This document shows, piece after piece, positions 46,061 through 56,777 of a stretch of 64,000 bases of DNA. Position numbers and translations under genes: made by a program. The notes under the pieces are model-generated. The model worked only from the letters and a program-made list of their open reading frames with translations. It made no database searches and was not told the DNA's origin. The stretch is from assembly GCA_950295325.1 (NCBI GenBank), contig OX485806.1, positions 52,325,169-52,389,168 on the forward strand, read 5' to 3'. The stretch's first letter is position 1. Every line of letters begins with the position of its first letter. Source of the DNA: Polytrichum commune (lineage: Eukaryota > Streptophyta > Polytrichopsida > Polytrichales > Polytrichaceae).

Positions 46061-49000
46061 AGCAAAGTTTATGCTATCGATAACAACGTGTATCAAAATA
46101 GGGTTGAGAACATAATATCAAAAGTTGGAAGAACCACCAAGGAAGTATCATAAGCACGAGGGGGTGACTCTATAGGGGGTTTGTATTTTACATGTGATCA
46201 AGGGTATTTCTTTAAGCGGTACTTTGGTGGAAGGACCTAATTAAATTGACCATTTCATTACCTGATTTTTTAGTTTTATATATTTTTTCACACCATGCAT
46301 TTAGTTTAAATTATAAGAAGATTTCATTTTATAATACCATAACTATATTATATCAAATAAAATTAGAAAATTAAAGCAGTCTTAGGATTAAAGATTGAGT
46401 TTGCTACACATTAGGTGCAATTGCCCCCAACAGTGCCAACCTCTCCAACTGTGTTTGTTCACCAAGGGATATCATCTTTATCCAACTCCTAGAGAAACAC
46501 CACCCATAGAAATAAAAATTTGACATGATTTACATCCATAACATTGGGACGACGCTTTAAGGTTTGGCTCAATGCATAGAATCCAACCGTGAAACACAAC
46601 AAAGGCCACCTCAAAAACCCAATGCAACATTTTCCTCCGCAATGGCGTTGATATTTGCCTCATTGAACTGTTGGAGCAACACATCTAAGGTTTGCAACAC
46701 CCACTCTAGCTTAGTGCAATGTGCATATGCTGCAATCGCGCTCATTTGGTCAACATCCTAAAGCAATGCCATCTAATACTACACTTGCCAAAAAACCCCA
46801 AAGCCCTAATAAAAGACTGGCGAATTGAAGGTTTTACACACCCTGGTAGGAATTGAGGACGGGAGAGAGAAGCAAGATGGAGGAGAAAACACAAGGAATG
46901 CAACAAAAAAATGCAAGGTTAGGTAATATAAAAGAAAGTGTAAGAAACAAAAATTGTATCCAAACGTAAAGTGCAACCCCAATCAACCATCAAATCCAAA
47001 GACAAGACAACAATAAACTCATACATCGCCTCCAAATTGCATACATATTGGAACTTTATTTTCAAGCATCATAGGCGTCACCTTTGAGATTTGATCATAT
47101 CTAGTTCTAAACCTTAATAATATTTAACCTAATTAAATGCAAACTATAACCCCAATGTAAACCTAGCAAAAACTAGCCCTACTTTACACCTAAAGCCCAA
47201 AACATTGTTATGTACCATATTATAACCATCCATTTAGACCATCTTCTCCCAATCCAACAAGAATTATTTTCAAATTCATTGTACTCAATTGAAAAAATAA
47301 AAACCAATAAAATTAAAATTAAAATTAAAATTAAAATCACATTGAATAAAAATAAACCCTCCACACTACATTAAAATTTGATTAAACTACAAGATGTGAT
47401 GAAACCATAGTTTAGTTTTTACCCATTGAATTAATAAAGGAGCCCACTTTGAACATCAAATTATTCAATTGACCTAGAATTACACCATAATAACTTGAAA
47501 TGCAGCAACAATAGTGTAATGCACAACCCCACTTTAGTAGGAAACAAAAAGAATATACAAAATATACAAAAAAACAAAAACTGAATTCTAAATTCTTAAC
47601 CTTTTAAACCTACACATTTTAGTTCTTTGAGCTCATGAATTCTTTAAATTCATCAACATCATTAAATCTAAGGTGCATACATCAGTTGTAGATGTGATAA
47701 TGGATGTTATGGTATCTACGTCAATCCACCTCATGTCTGTATGATCATATTCAAATTTCAAATGACTTGGTAATATCTTAACGTAATGTAGCATAACTTG
47801 AAGGTTGTATGTGTTAGAATTTTTCTTAGGGGTTCATGAGGTCCATTGGCTCCCAAAAGAGGCCATGAAGTATCCTCATTGACTCGACTTGTCGTATCCA
47901 CCAAAATCCATCCTCAATTCCTTGGAGGATGTTAGTAGGCCTTTTAGCCTTTGATGATTTGGTTGGTGCCCTTTCTTCCTCTTCAATGTTGATTTTATAA
48001 TAGACAAATTGTATTTGGACTATGTTGGACAAAGTAAATCCTACAATGTGATCCAATACTTAGAATGGAAGTACTTGAACAATGCAACAACACTAAAATA
48101 ATTGTCATGAATGTTAAAATACATGGAATGTCTTTCAAAATAAATGGGTTTCCATTCAATTGGGATCCCAATGTAGACTTATTAATGAAGTGGGCACCAA
48201 ATTCTACAACTGGTTTGATGTTGGGGTTGCCATGGCGGTCATTTGCTCTTCATGGGTGTTTAACAAATTTGCAATAACATCTTACATCTCATACTTAGCT
48301 ACCATCACAATGTTTTGTCCATTGTTAATTTTTTTAAAATTCCAAGTGCATTTGGTTAGGAACCACAAAAAATCTATCATTTCATGTTGTCTCTTCATTC
48401 ATGAGGTGCAAAGGCAATTACATATACAAAAAACAACCAACGTAAGACGAGGAATTTTTTTTGTGAAGTGGGTTCACAACTATGAACCTTTTTTTTGTTC
48501 ATATTTGTCCTCTCAAACAATTTTTTTCTAAAGTCATCTTGTCGAAGGATTTATTCACATAAGGAACGACACACATGTAATCTACAACTAAAATGAATGA
48601 AGAAAGGGCTAGCACTGCGAGAGGAAGACAATAATGCAAGAAGAACGGAATGAGGCCAAAATGGGAATTGGCCACGGGAATAAGTATTTGGCCACAGAAA
48701 TAGGTATTATGCCATGGAAATACAAGGAAAGAAACGGTAATAAGTTCTTGACCATGGAATTATAAGAAGGACACGGGGTTTTAGGAGGGCTAATCCACAA
48801 AAACATGATAGGTCATGGGCTTGATGAAGGAAATCATTCATTTACAAGGGGATCAAGATTATTAATATTAATTTTAAACTAGAATTGCTTATGAGGGTAT
48901 TATAACACATAGAATATAAAACTTGCAAGTGATATTCCATTGGGAATGTTTGGAACTTAAAAAATATGAAATGATCACCTCAATTATGTTGGAAAATAAG

Positions 49001-49221
49001 GGAATATTTTTCCTCCTTACCATGTAGACACCACACAAATTAGGTGAAAATTTAAACAATGAACATGTAAGTAGTTTGACGATTATAACCATTTGTGATG
49101 GGCATCATCTTCAAATGTTATAGATAGGTTGATATTTAAGAAAAAATAAAATAACAAACACACAAAATATGGATTTATGAGTAGAGAATAAATGCTATTT
49201 GTAAAGTGAAGGTTTCAGACC
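46061..49221. other. AT-rich stretch, no identified gene
   Basis: A coding-like minus-strand micro-ORF at 46611-46745 (44 codons, MSAIAAYAHCTKLEWVLQT...) may be a fragment of something, but is unassigned. An (ATTAAA)n microsatellite lies at about 47304-47338. Other frames are short and unconvincing. Confidence 0.45.
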
Positions 49222-49430
49222 TTGTACAGCCGCTAGCCCACGGACTTTTTGGGCTAGCGGCTAACCTAATAGCTAACAGTTATGGCTGAAAATGGTTCTC
49301 GAAAAAAATGGGCTAGCCCAGCTATGGCTAGATCGAGGCCTCAAAAAATATGGGCTAGTCCAGCTATGGCTAGATCGAGGCCTCAGATAATATGGGCTAG
49401 CCCAGCTAGTTATTAGCTAGCTAAAGATAA
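49222..49430. repeat. Minisatellite, left block (GGGCTAGCCC units)
   Basis: About three units of roughly 42 bp contain ATATGGGCTAGCCCAGC and TATGGCTAGATCGAGGCCTC. They are preceded by a larger palindrome around GCCGCTAGCCCAC...GGGCTAGCGGC (49231-49262). Confidence 0.85.
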
Positions 49431-49639
49431 GTCATGTGACTCAATCGGCTCAAGCTAAGGCCCAGCCATGTCAACCCTACCACTACCATAAAAAATTTAG
49501 GGTTGAGATCATCTGTCCATATCCAAGTGCAACTGGTTACATCTTTACATTTTTTGATATGTCTTTACTCAAAGGGGGCTATATTCTCTACATTCCTCTA
49601 AAAAGATGGGTCGGGTGGGCTAGAATGTGACCTTGGCAG

Positions 49640-49892
49640 TCTAAATGATATCATTACTCCAAAGAGATCATCGCTTGGGGGAGGATTTGCAGAGGCATCA
49701 ATGATGTTGAAGTTGAACAAACATCTAATGCCATACGATCCTGAAAAGTTGATCTTGTTGGATAATTCCGATTGGAAGAATCACATTCCCAAACACCCTA
49801 TTTTCGATGAGGAGTTGCAGATAGAGGATTATGACAATTTGTTGGTAGAGAATGATGAGCAACATGTTTTAGATATTGATGACGATGAGTGA
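49640..49892 (+). CDS. Small acidic ORF between minisatellite blocks, unidentified
   Basis: The frame is open from about 49600. An ATG at 49701 gives 63 codons (MMLKLNKHLMPYDPEKLILL...) ending in an acidic tail (DIDDDE). The upstream open stretch (LGSLNDIITPKRSSLGGGF) could be part of a 3' exon. The composition looks coding and resembles the end of a transposase, but I cannot assign a family. It lies in the middle of an 800-bp segment with the same minisatellite at both ends, suggesting a small non-autonomous element carrying a gene remnant. Confidence 0.4.
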
Positions 49893-50004
49893 TTTTGACT
49901 GATATGAAATATAATTGTATTGATGAGACAATGTCTCCTTGAATTCATTATATGAGCTACATGAATTAATTTATTAGGTCAGCTAGTCCAACTATATGGC
50001 TAAA

Positions 50005-50205
50005 AATGGTACCCGAAAAAAATGGACTAGCCCAGCTATGGCTAGATCGAGGCCTCAAAAAATATGGGCTAGCCCAGCTATGGCTAGATCGAGGCCTTAG
50101 AAAATATGGGCTAGCCTAGCTATGGCTAGATTGAGGCCTCAAAAAATATGGGCTAGCCTAGCTATGGCAAGATTAAGGCCTCAAAAATATGGGCTATAAA
50201 AGGTG
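50005..50205. repeat. Minisatellite, right block
   Basis: Four to five units of the same roughly 42-bp sequence as at 49222-49430, in the same orientation, preceded by the shared lead-in ATGGCTAAAAATGGTACCCG (49998 onwards). Confidence 0.85.
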
Positions 50206-51316
50206 TAGAAGGTTTGGGAGCAAAGATTCCTTTTTGAAGCAACAAAGTTATCTTATCAATGAGTATCAGCAACACTCATGCTTATTTTGTATCTTTTTTT
50301 TTCAAGACATTTTTTGGAATAAGCTTATAACCATTTTCTACTCAAAGTTGGATTTTTGTTCTCTCAAATACCTTGTAAGTGGATTAGATGTTATGATATT
50401 TAAATGACTTAATATGAGAGAGGAACATAGAAAATAATAGTGTGAGGGTGAGGATGAAAATTAAGTGCTCAAGACTTTTGAGATTTAGAACTTTGAGAAA
50501 AAAATGACGTTAACTCAATATTAATTCTCTTTAATTACTTGATAAAATTATAATAAACTTTAATCCTCCTTTCATAAAACACCTATGATTGAATTCCTCA
50601 AGAAGAGTGTTGAAATTGATTGTTTGTAATCAAAACGAAATATAACTTTTGTTTTGTAAAATAAAAATAAAAATACTTTATAAATAAGATGGTTAAATGA
50701 TGATATATGATTAAGCATGATAAGTAATATATTCACAATGATGTCAATGTGGTTAAGTTGTCATATGCATTTTTAACACTTATAAGAATTTTAATAGTAA
50801 CACTTGAGTTTAATGAGGAAAAACATGAGAACATACATTCTTACTTAGGACATTGACAGTATTTCTCACTAAAACCCTAAACTTATCAAGGAAGTGATTT
50901 GATATTATATAATGCACCTTATATATATGTGTAAATGATTGGATATTGAAGAATTTATATATTACAAAAAAATGAACTAAAAAAATGATCTTCTTCAATA
51001 AAATTGAAGATTTATTTTGTTATAAATAATTAATGATTGATATAATTTAGTTTTATAAGAAATGGATGAAACTCTAAGATACTATGCATGCCTTTAAAAT
51101 AAAGCTCCATTCTAGTTGTCTCACAATCAATGATCTTTACATTGAGATTGGATAAAACTAAGATTGAGATCTTTTAAAATCCAAAGTAATCATATTCAAA
51201 TCATAAGGAGAAAAAGAGGTTAACATTTGAAACAATGGTTTCCAACCAAGCATGTTAATGGGACACGGTATCTTTCAAGCAATTATAAATTAATATGTTG
51301 ATATAATCATGAGTCT
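50206..51316. other. AT-rich stretch, nothing recognised
   Basis: There is no domain, repeat border or convincing ORF. Confidence 0.5.
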
Positions 51317-52040
51317 TTGTTAATCTTTATTACAAATGGAATGATCCATGGTATTTATCATTTTGGCGACCATGAGACCATGATGGGGATCGTTGCCATT
51401 AATGTGCCCGGTGATTTAGGTGTGAAAAGAAAAAAATACAAAGGTTCTTGGCGAACGCGTAAACCAAACACATGGAGAATTCACACCAAGAAAGTGGATA
51501 ACTACAACAACATATCTACCAACCAAAGATTTTCTACATTTGGAGATAATGCGCCTTACTAATTAGAATGACAAGAAAATGTACACATACAGAAGACGAT
51601 CAGGAGATAATAGATACTTTGGATGAATTGAATTTCATCAATTTTTGTGAAACTAGAATTGATGAGATTGAGGCTCAAAGAAGTTGTTACCAAGCAGACA
51701 TAAAAGAATCTCAATTTTATAAATTGTGGCAAATGACGGAAGAAACCTTCAAGGAGTAATGAACAAAAATATAACGTTATCAGCAAACAAATAGAGGAAA
51801 TCAAAGCAACCAATCTAGAAAAACTAATAACAAGTTGGGCATGAGAATATCCCAACTACATCAAAGAATCCAACAAAACGGGAGAATGGATTAAAACCAA
51901 AACAAATCTTAACTTAATGATATATATGAACAGAATGTACTTTGATCAAGTAAAAAGATGTTTTGAATTAAACTTACTTAGTTTCACATACCAATCAGAG
52001 ATTGAAAGGATAATCAAGAACTTTCTTGACGAGTTATAAA
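51317..52040 (+). pseudogene. Unidentified decayed coding relic, interrupted by hAT
   Basis: Successive open pieces occur on the plus strand: 51317-51562 (...YHFGDHETMMGIVAINVPG...), 51568-51759 (DDQEIIDTLDELNFINFCET...) and a frame from about 51770 to 52038 (one TGA) ending SEIERIIKNFLDEL. The composition is coding-like and coiled-coil-like, and pieces with open frames continue after the hAT at 54632-54700. I do not recognise the family. It is likely an old mobile-element or viral-like ORF, without evidence for either. Confidence 0.4.
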
Positions 52041-52100
52041 CAGGCCTCTTTAATTTTGGGATCTCCCGAAATTACCGAAAATAAGCTAATTTCGGGACCA
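52041..52100 (+). repeat. hAT left end with subterminal hairpin
   Basis: CAGGCCTCTTTAATTTTGGG is followed by an 11-bp inverted repeat TCCCGAAATTA...TAATTTCGGGA (about 52064-52097), which would form a stem-loop. Confidence 0.88.
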
Positions 52101-52146
52101 TTTCAAAGTTATTTTCGGGATATGGGGAAATATGGGAAATAAAGCT

Positions 52147-54303
52147 TTATTTTCGATTGGATAGAGCTTGCAGACGCGTCCATTGTTTACAATGCATTAT
52201 TCCTTCAAGGGAGAAGTCCGTTAGACAGCTCTTATATTCATCCTTTTCCCATCCTAATACAGAGAAATCAGACTCAACAGAGGCCGTATTGGGAAACACG
52301 GTGGCGATGCCACCACATAACTGCTCCAGAAACCGAAATCGTCCATTGGTAGGTGCCCAGGCTTGCTGGAAGTTCTGTTGACCTTCACTTTCATTACATG
52401 TGTCCACAACGTCCTTAAATGCGGCCTCCTCGCGGTACGCCCGCTTCAACTTGACAAAATCCTCACCGATCTCGTTGATCTGTTCATCGCTATACGTTTC
52501 CTTCAAACGGTCCTTATGTGAACGAAGAGTACTTGAGAAAGCTTTCATATCAACCTTGACGAGATGAAAAGGTAAGACAGGAGGCAACTCCTCCCCGGCT
52601 TCATTAGCAGAATCACATTCAGCCACGATTGATGAAATTCCATTTGCGCCCTCGACAAACATTCGTGCAACAGCGACAACCAATCGAGAGACATCTACCT
52701 CTGGTAAGTCAGCAAGAGTGTCATACACCCAAACACCCAAACTGTCCAGACAAGCACGAGCGTGACGATGTGTAAGCACAAATTGGCCACAGATTTCAGT
52801 TGTCAAGGGATCGAACTGATTGATCTCTTCCTCAGTTAATGGGCCCTTCATTCCACTCATTCGGCAATATGTTTCCACCAGAGCCAATAGACGGCAACGT
52901 TGCTGAGATAACAAAGTATTGAGCCCTTGTAAGGAGACGAACACGGAGTTCGCTTCTTCAACAAAAGCATTCAGAGCAAATAGAAACATCCACCATATCA
53001 AAGGGGGACTGCACGCAGGCTGCTTCTCGTCCAGATATTGTCGAACTCGCACGCGATTCCCGCACAGCCACCTTGAGACTTTTCCCATTGACAGCCAGCG
53101 AATGTTGGCCACTTTTGGACATGTTGCTCTCATCTCAGTGACTAGGTTCTGCTGACAACGCAAATATCCAATCAGTGCAGTCAGTATGGAAAGAAATTCT
53201 TTGTCCAACCCTCTTTGAAAAACGATCTGCATCTTGAGATCTAGTTGATGTAGCCCGCACCAGACTCGAACGATGCCTGACTGGGCAGCTTCCTCAATGT
53301 GAGTCGCTAGCCTGCGAATCCGCCCTGTCATGGTACGATCACCATCAGTGGAGACTCCGATGATATGTTTCCGCCAATTAAGGAGCAATGCATCCAAAAA
53401 TTTCTCCAATACAATGAACAGGTTGGTTGCTGTGTGCCGATCGAACAAAGGTATAGCCAGGAGATAGAAGTTTTGGATACTAGATTCAATGTTCACCCGA
53501 GAACGAACATCGAGATAAGACATCCTTTGATGAGTGGAACAATCCAACGCGATGGAAAACGCCCATACTTGTGATATCACATCCGAAAGTATTTGAAGTG
53601 ATACAGCGCAGGCGATTCTCGAATAATTCGATGCCATGACATCGCTGCAACCTCCTAGATATGATAAACCAGTTTGCTCCTGGGTCGCTTGCAACAAACG
53701 GGATGCCAATCGGAAAGCGGCACCGCATCCCATGTATCGGATGCAAAGAAGAAATCGTTGCGGTGTCTTGACAACGACCACGTATTCGTCCCTTTGAAGG
53801 TCATCATCACTTGCATCCTCAACAGACCGCAGTTTAAAATGAGATAGAGCCCGACTGTGGGTTACTCCTTCGACATCATCCAGATGAAAAAACAACTCCC
53901 CAATGATAACCTCCAAAATGGACTTATTGATCGAATATTGCAAAGAACCACCACCCTCGAAATGAGCAGTCATCGTCTCGACAAAAGGCACAAAATGATC
54001 CACGAAGAGTGCTTCCTTTTCCTCAGCAGTCTGGAGCTTGCGATACTCTTCCCACTTTTGTGCATGTTGCGTCTTGATATGCGACTCGTAGTTATCAGTA
54101 CGGAACGAGTTGTAATATTTCACATTGGCCGTAGCTTTCCGCTTCCTGCCAACTGCCTCCTCCTTTCCAAAGACAACGCAAAAGCGACAAGCGACGCTGG
54201 AGACCGCGTTTGTCTGCAAGTCTCGAGTAGTGATCTTCAGACCATACTTGGCCGCGTGCTCATGCTGGAACTGCAGATTCTTCTTAGAATACTTTGGAGG
54301 CAT
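52147..54303 (-). CDS. hAT-family transposase, intact
   Basis: A 718-residue cut-and-paste transposase. The start is ATG at 54303 and the frame is open to the stop at 52147. The N-terminus has a BED/C2H2-type zinc finger for DNA binding (Cys39, Cys42, His75, His80: CRFC ... HIKTQH). The middle is the RNase H-fold catalytic region, with VSTDGDRTMTGRI and RVWCGLHQLDLKM as the recognisable hAT stretches. The C-terminus is the dimerisation domain (FLEQLCGGIATVFPNTASVE, SDFSVLGWEKDEYKSCLTDF). Length is normal for the family and no lesion is visible. From memory, proteins starting MPPKYSKKN with this finger are abundant in oomycetes such as Phytophthora; I could not check this. The gene probably acts in the nucleus on its own CAGGCCT ends. 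Confidence 0.93.
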   Translation of the reverse strand: MPPKYSKKNLQFQHEHAAKYGLKITTRDLQTNAVSSVACRFCVVFGKEEAVGRKRKATANVKYYNSFRTDNYESHIKTQHAQKWEEYRKLQTAEEKEALFVDHFVPFVETMTAHFEGGGSLQYSINKSILEVIIGELFFHLDDVEGVTHSRALSHFKLRSVEDASDDDLQRDEYVVVVKTPQRFLLCIRYMGCGAAFRLASRLLQATQEQTGLSYLGGCSDVMASNYSRIACAVSLQILSDVISQVWAFSIALDCSTHQRMSYLDVRSRVNIESSIQNFYLLAIPLFDRHTATNLFIVLEKFLDALLLNWRKHIIGVSTDGDRTMTGRIRRLATHIEEAAQSGIVRVWCGLHQLDLKMQIVFQRGLDKEFLSILTALIGYLRCQQNLVTEMRATCPKVANIRWLSMGKVSRWLCGNRVRVRQYLDEKQPACSPPLIWWMFLFALNAFVEEANSVFVSLQGLNTLLSQQRCRLLALVETYCRMSGMKGPLTEEEINQFDPLTTEICGQFVLTHRHARACLDSLGVWVYDTLADLPEVDVSRLVVAVARMFVEGANGISSIVAECDSANEAGEELPPVLPFHLVKVDMKAFSSTLRSHKDRLKETYSDEQINEIGEDFVKLKRAYREEAAFKDVVDTCNESEGQQNFQQAWAPTNGRFRFLEQLCGGIATVFPNTASVESDFSVLGWEKDEYKSCLTDFSLEGIMHCKQWTRLQALSNRK

Positions 54304-54464
54304 TGTGAAAAATAAGAGTGAAAAGATATCGGAAGCAAATCAGACTAAGTATTGAAAGAAATAGAAGCAGGAATTGCCCCAAAAATGTTTACAATTAGTT
54401 CTCTATTTAAGGACTAGAGAATTACGCCTGACGAATGATATAAAATAAGGCGAAAGGACAATTG

Positions 54465-54623
54465 GCAGGCCTTCTTAATTTCGGGATCTCCCGAAATTAC
54501 CGAAAATAAGCTAATTTCGGGGCCAGCACAAGCCACAAACTTCCTTATTTTCGGGACAATTTCGAGGTTAATTTCGGAAAATTCGGGAACTGCACCACTG
54601 ATTCCCGAAATTAAGGAGGCCTG
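54465..54623 (-). repeat. hAT right end with a second, direct copy of the left end
   Basis: The true terminus is ...ATTAAGGAGGCCTG at 54623. In addition, at 54465-54521 there is CAGGCCTTCTTAATTT plus the same hairpin as at the left end, in direct orientation relative to the left end. The right end therefore holds both an inverted and a direct copy. Confidence 0.85.
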
Positions 54624-54631
54624 GTTATAAA

Positions 54632-55824
54632 CCATCATTTTTTATATACTATGGAACAATGGAAAATATACGTCATGGATATGTATACTGAGGACGACAA
54701 ATCAAAGTGCATATCATTATAATCTAGAGGAATTTATTTATGATTCATATTTCACACAAGTCATGTAACCGAATATGATTAATGCTTCTTTGATTTGAAA
54801 ACGTTTATTGTTACAACAACTTACAAAACAAGCTACAAGAGAGCTATTGTATAAATAATGATCGTGTGTCACTGCAGCTCAAGTACCAACCACCACTAAC
54901 AAATAACACTAAAAAATAAAAAAGACACACATATATAGCACACATCCATAGTGAAAGATGTCGTGTAAATAACGATCGTGTGTCACTGCAGCTCAAGTAC
55001 CAACCACCACTAACAAACAACATTAAAACATAGCAAACTCACACATAAACAACACACCTTGATGGAAAAGGAAGAAAGTCAAACCCTTGCAAGAGCTCTA
55101 AAATCTCTTCAAATGCACACAATGAGTCAAACTATCTCTCACTCTACCACGGGAGAATCCAAGAAGGTAAGAAAGGGGAGAAAAACTCAAGATTTATTAC
55201 AAAAACATGCAATCTCCACCTCACACAAGCTCTCTCCACACACTCACTCACAAAACTTGACTTGGCAAGAATACCAAGCCAAGAAAGAGACTCTTCACTA
55301 AAGAACCTTCCTCTCCACATCTAAAATCCATCCATCCAAATGGATGAAACCCAACGGATAAGGTGCGGCTACCGACGCCGCATACCGTGACAACTGTCGT
55401 GTAAATAACGATTTTGTATCACTGTAGCTCGAGTACCAACCACCACTAACTAACAACACTAAAACATAGCAAAGTCACACATAAATAACACACTTTGACA
55501 TGCCCTTCTCAACTGACTATGAAGTCCCGCCAAGCAGTTAGGACCAATGTCAATCCAAAGGGTATGGATAATGAAAGATTGTTCCGCAATTAACTAGTGT
55601 GGTGAACATCATTCCAAAGAACTATAGGCTGGATGCAATATAAGCCCCATCTTTAATCGCCTATGATGTTTGGCATTAGATTCCAAAGAATTAATTCCAC
55701 CGCCTCATGTTGATTGCGTCTCTAAGCCATACCTCCTCATTTCCCATTTGGGCAAGCACAAGACGATAAAAACCACACATGATTGTTGAGTGCGATTGGT
55801 GGAAGCACCAAATACCAAAGATCC
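54632..55824. other. Spacer with three ~105-bp repeats
   Basis: The repeat contains TAAATAACGATCGTGTGTCA and AGTACCAACCACCACTAACA. Copies lie at about 54849-54950, 54959-55058 and 55388-55496. The first two are adjacent and the third is 330 bp on. A small plus-strand frame at 55062-55301 (80 codons) lies between copies two and three and is unassigned. The region may include the 3' end of gypsy C, but I could not define its LTR. Confidence 0.55.
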
Positions 55825-56777
55825 TCGATAGTGAGGACAACTCCACTATCCAAATGGTAGAGAAATCAAGGGTGACCTCAAGCATGCCATGTGCCAACCA
55901 CATTGACACTGATCACACAAGAGCATAATAGCCAATCATTTTTTCTCTCCACACACAAAACATGGAAGACCCTCTTGCACGACGGCCAATTCAGGATGAA
56001 CTGTACCCTCAATGGGTAGATGACATGGGGCATGATTTCTGGAATGCTCGCGACACTCCCTGCCATTCTTGCCTTCCAACAACAACAAACCACTTGGTAA
56101 CACCTACTTCACCCGAAGGATAATGCGTCCCGCCTTGACATGCAATGTCGTAGGCGCCTCACGTTGGAGATTAACATAATCCCCCTCCCGGAATCTCCGT
56201 AACTGAGGTCGGTAAACACCACTGCAAATATGTGCATAACGCAATGTGTCACGGTGTTGAGCAATGAACATATTCTTCATGGACATAGGTATGGTCCTCT
56301 GGAAGAATTGAACCCACTCTTGCAAACACCCTGCCCAAATGTTTGGATCATCCAAGTCCACAATATGACCTAGCTTTTTCCGAATAAAACTCGGGAGTAT
56401 AGGCTCATGTCTATACGACACCTGATATGGGCTGTAAGATGCCAAGGAGGCATGTCTACTAAATTGATATCCCATAGCAATCCAAGGCAATATAAGGTCC
56501 CAATCCCGGTGGCTCCCCCGAAGTAATCCATACTTCCTCAAACCACGTTTGGTTGTCTGAACAACCCGTTTAGCCAAGTCATCCGCCTCCGGACAATCCC
56601 GAGAGGTAGTGCGTTGATCTATGAATGCCTTAGAGCACAACTCCTCAAAAACATCGAGGAACTCCCTCCTTTGGTTCGTCAATACCTCAGTCAGTGCTCC
56701 AAAACGTGCCAACACACGATCCAAAAAGGCGGCTGCGGCCAACTTTGTAAAGTTTTGAGGTAAAACAACAAGCTCAA
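55825..56777 (-). pseudogene. Gypsy C integrase core and C-terminal PHD finger
   Basis: Read on the minus strand from 56777: LAAAAFLDRVLARFGA, with the second catalytic Asp lost in EVLTNQRREFL (TDQGREF expected). The Glu region is PEADDLAKRVVQTTKRGL. Then come LPWIAMGYQFSRHAS and the SH3-like end YRPQLRRFREGDYVNLQREA. Further on, with frame changes, are APCHLPIEGTVHPELAVVQE and a PHD-type zinc finger: CFVC, then LLCDQC, then GWHMAC, then WSCPH (about 55964-55830). The last Cys is replaced and two in-frame stops interrupt the finger. PHD fingers read histone H3 tails, so this one may have guided integration. Open frame 56104-56742 is the best-preserved part. Confidence 0.85.

Larger units (their letters stand above)
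52041..54623 (-). mobile_element. hAT DNA transposon, apparently complete
   Basis: The 2583-bp element is flanked by the 8-bp duplication GTTATAAA (52033-52040 and 54624-54631), matching the hAT preference nTnnnnAn. The termini are CAGGCCTCTTTAATTT and the inverted ...AAATTAAGGAGGCCTG. One uninterrupted transposase gene fills the interior. The element's base composition is clearly less AT-rich than its surroundings. Intact ends, an intact gene and a perfect duplication indicate a recent insertion. Confidence 0.96.

Noticed and set aside
53857-54315. 152-codon plus-strand ORF within the hAT
   Set aside because: It is antisense to the N-terminus of the intact transposase and has no domain.
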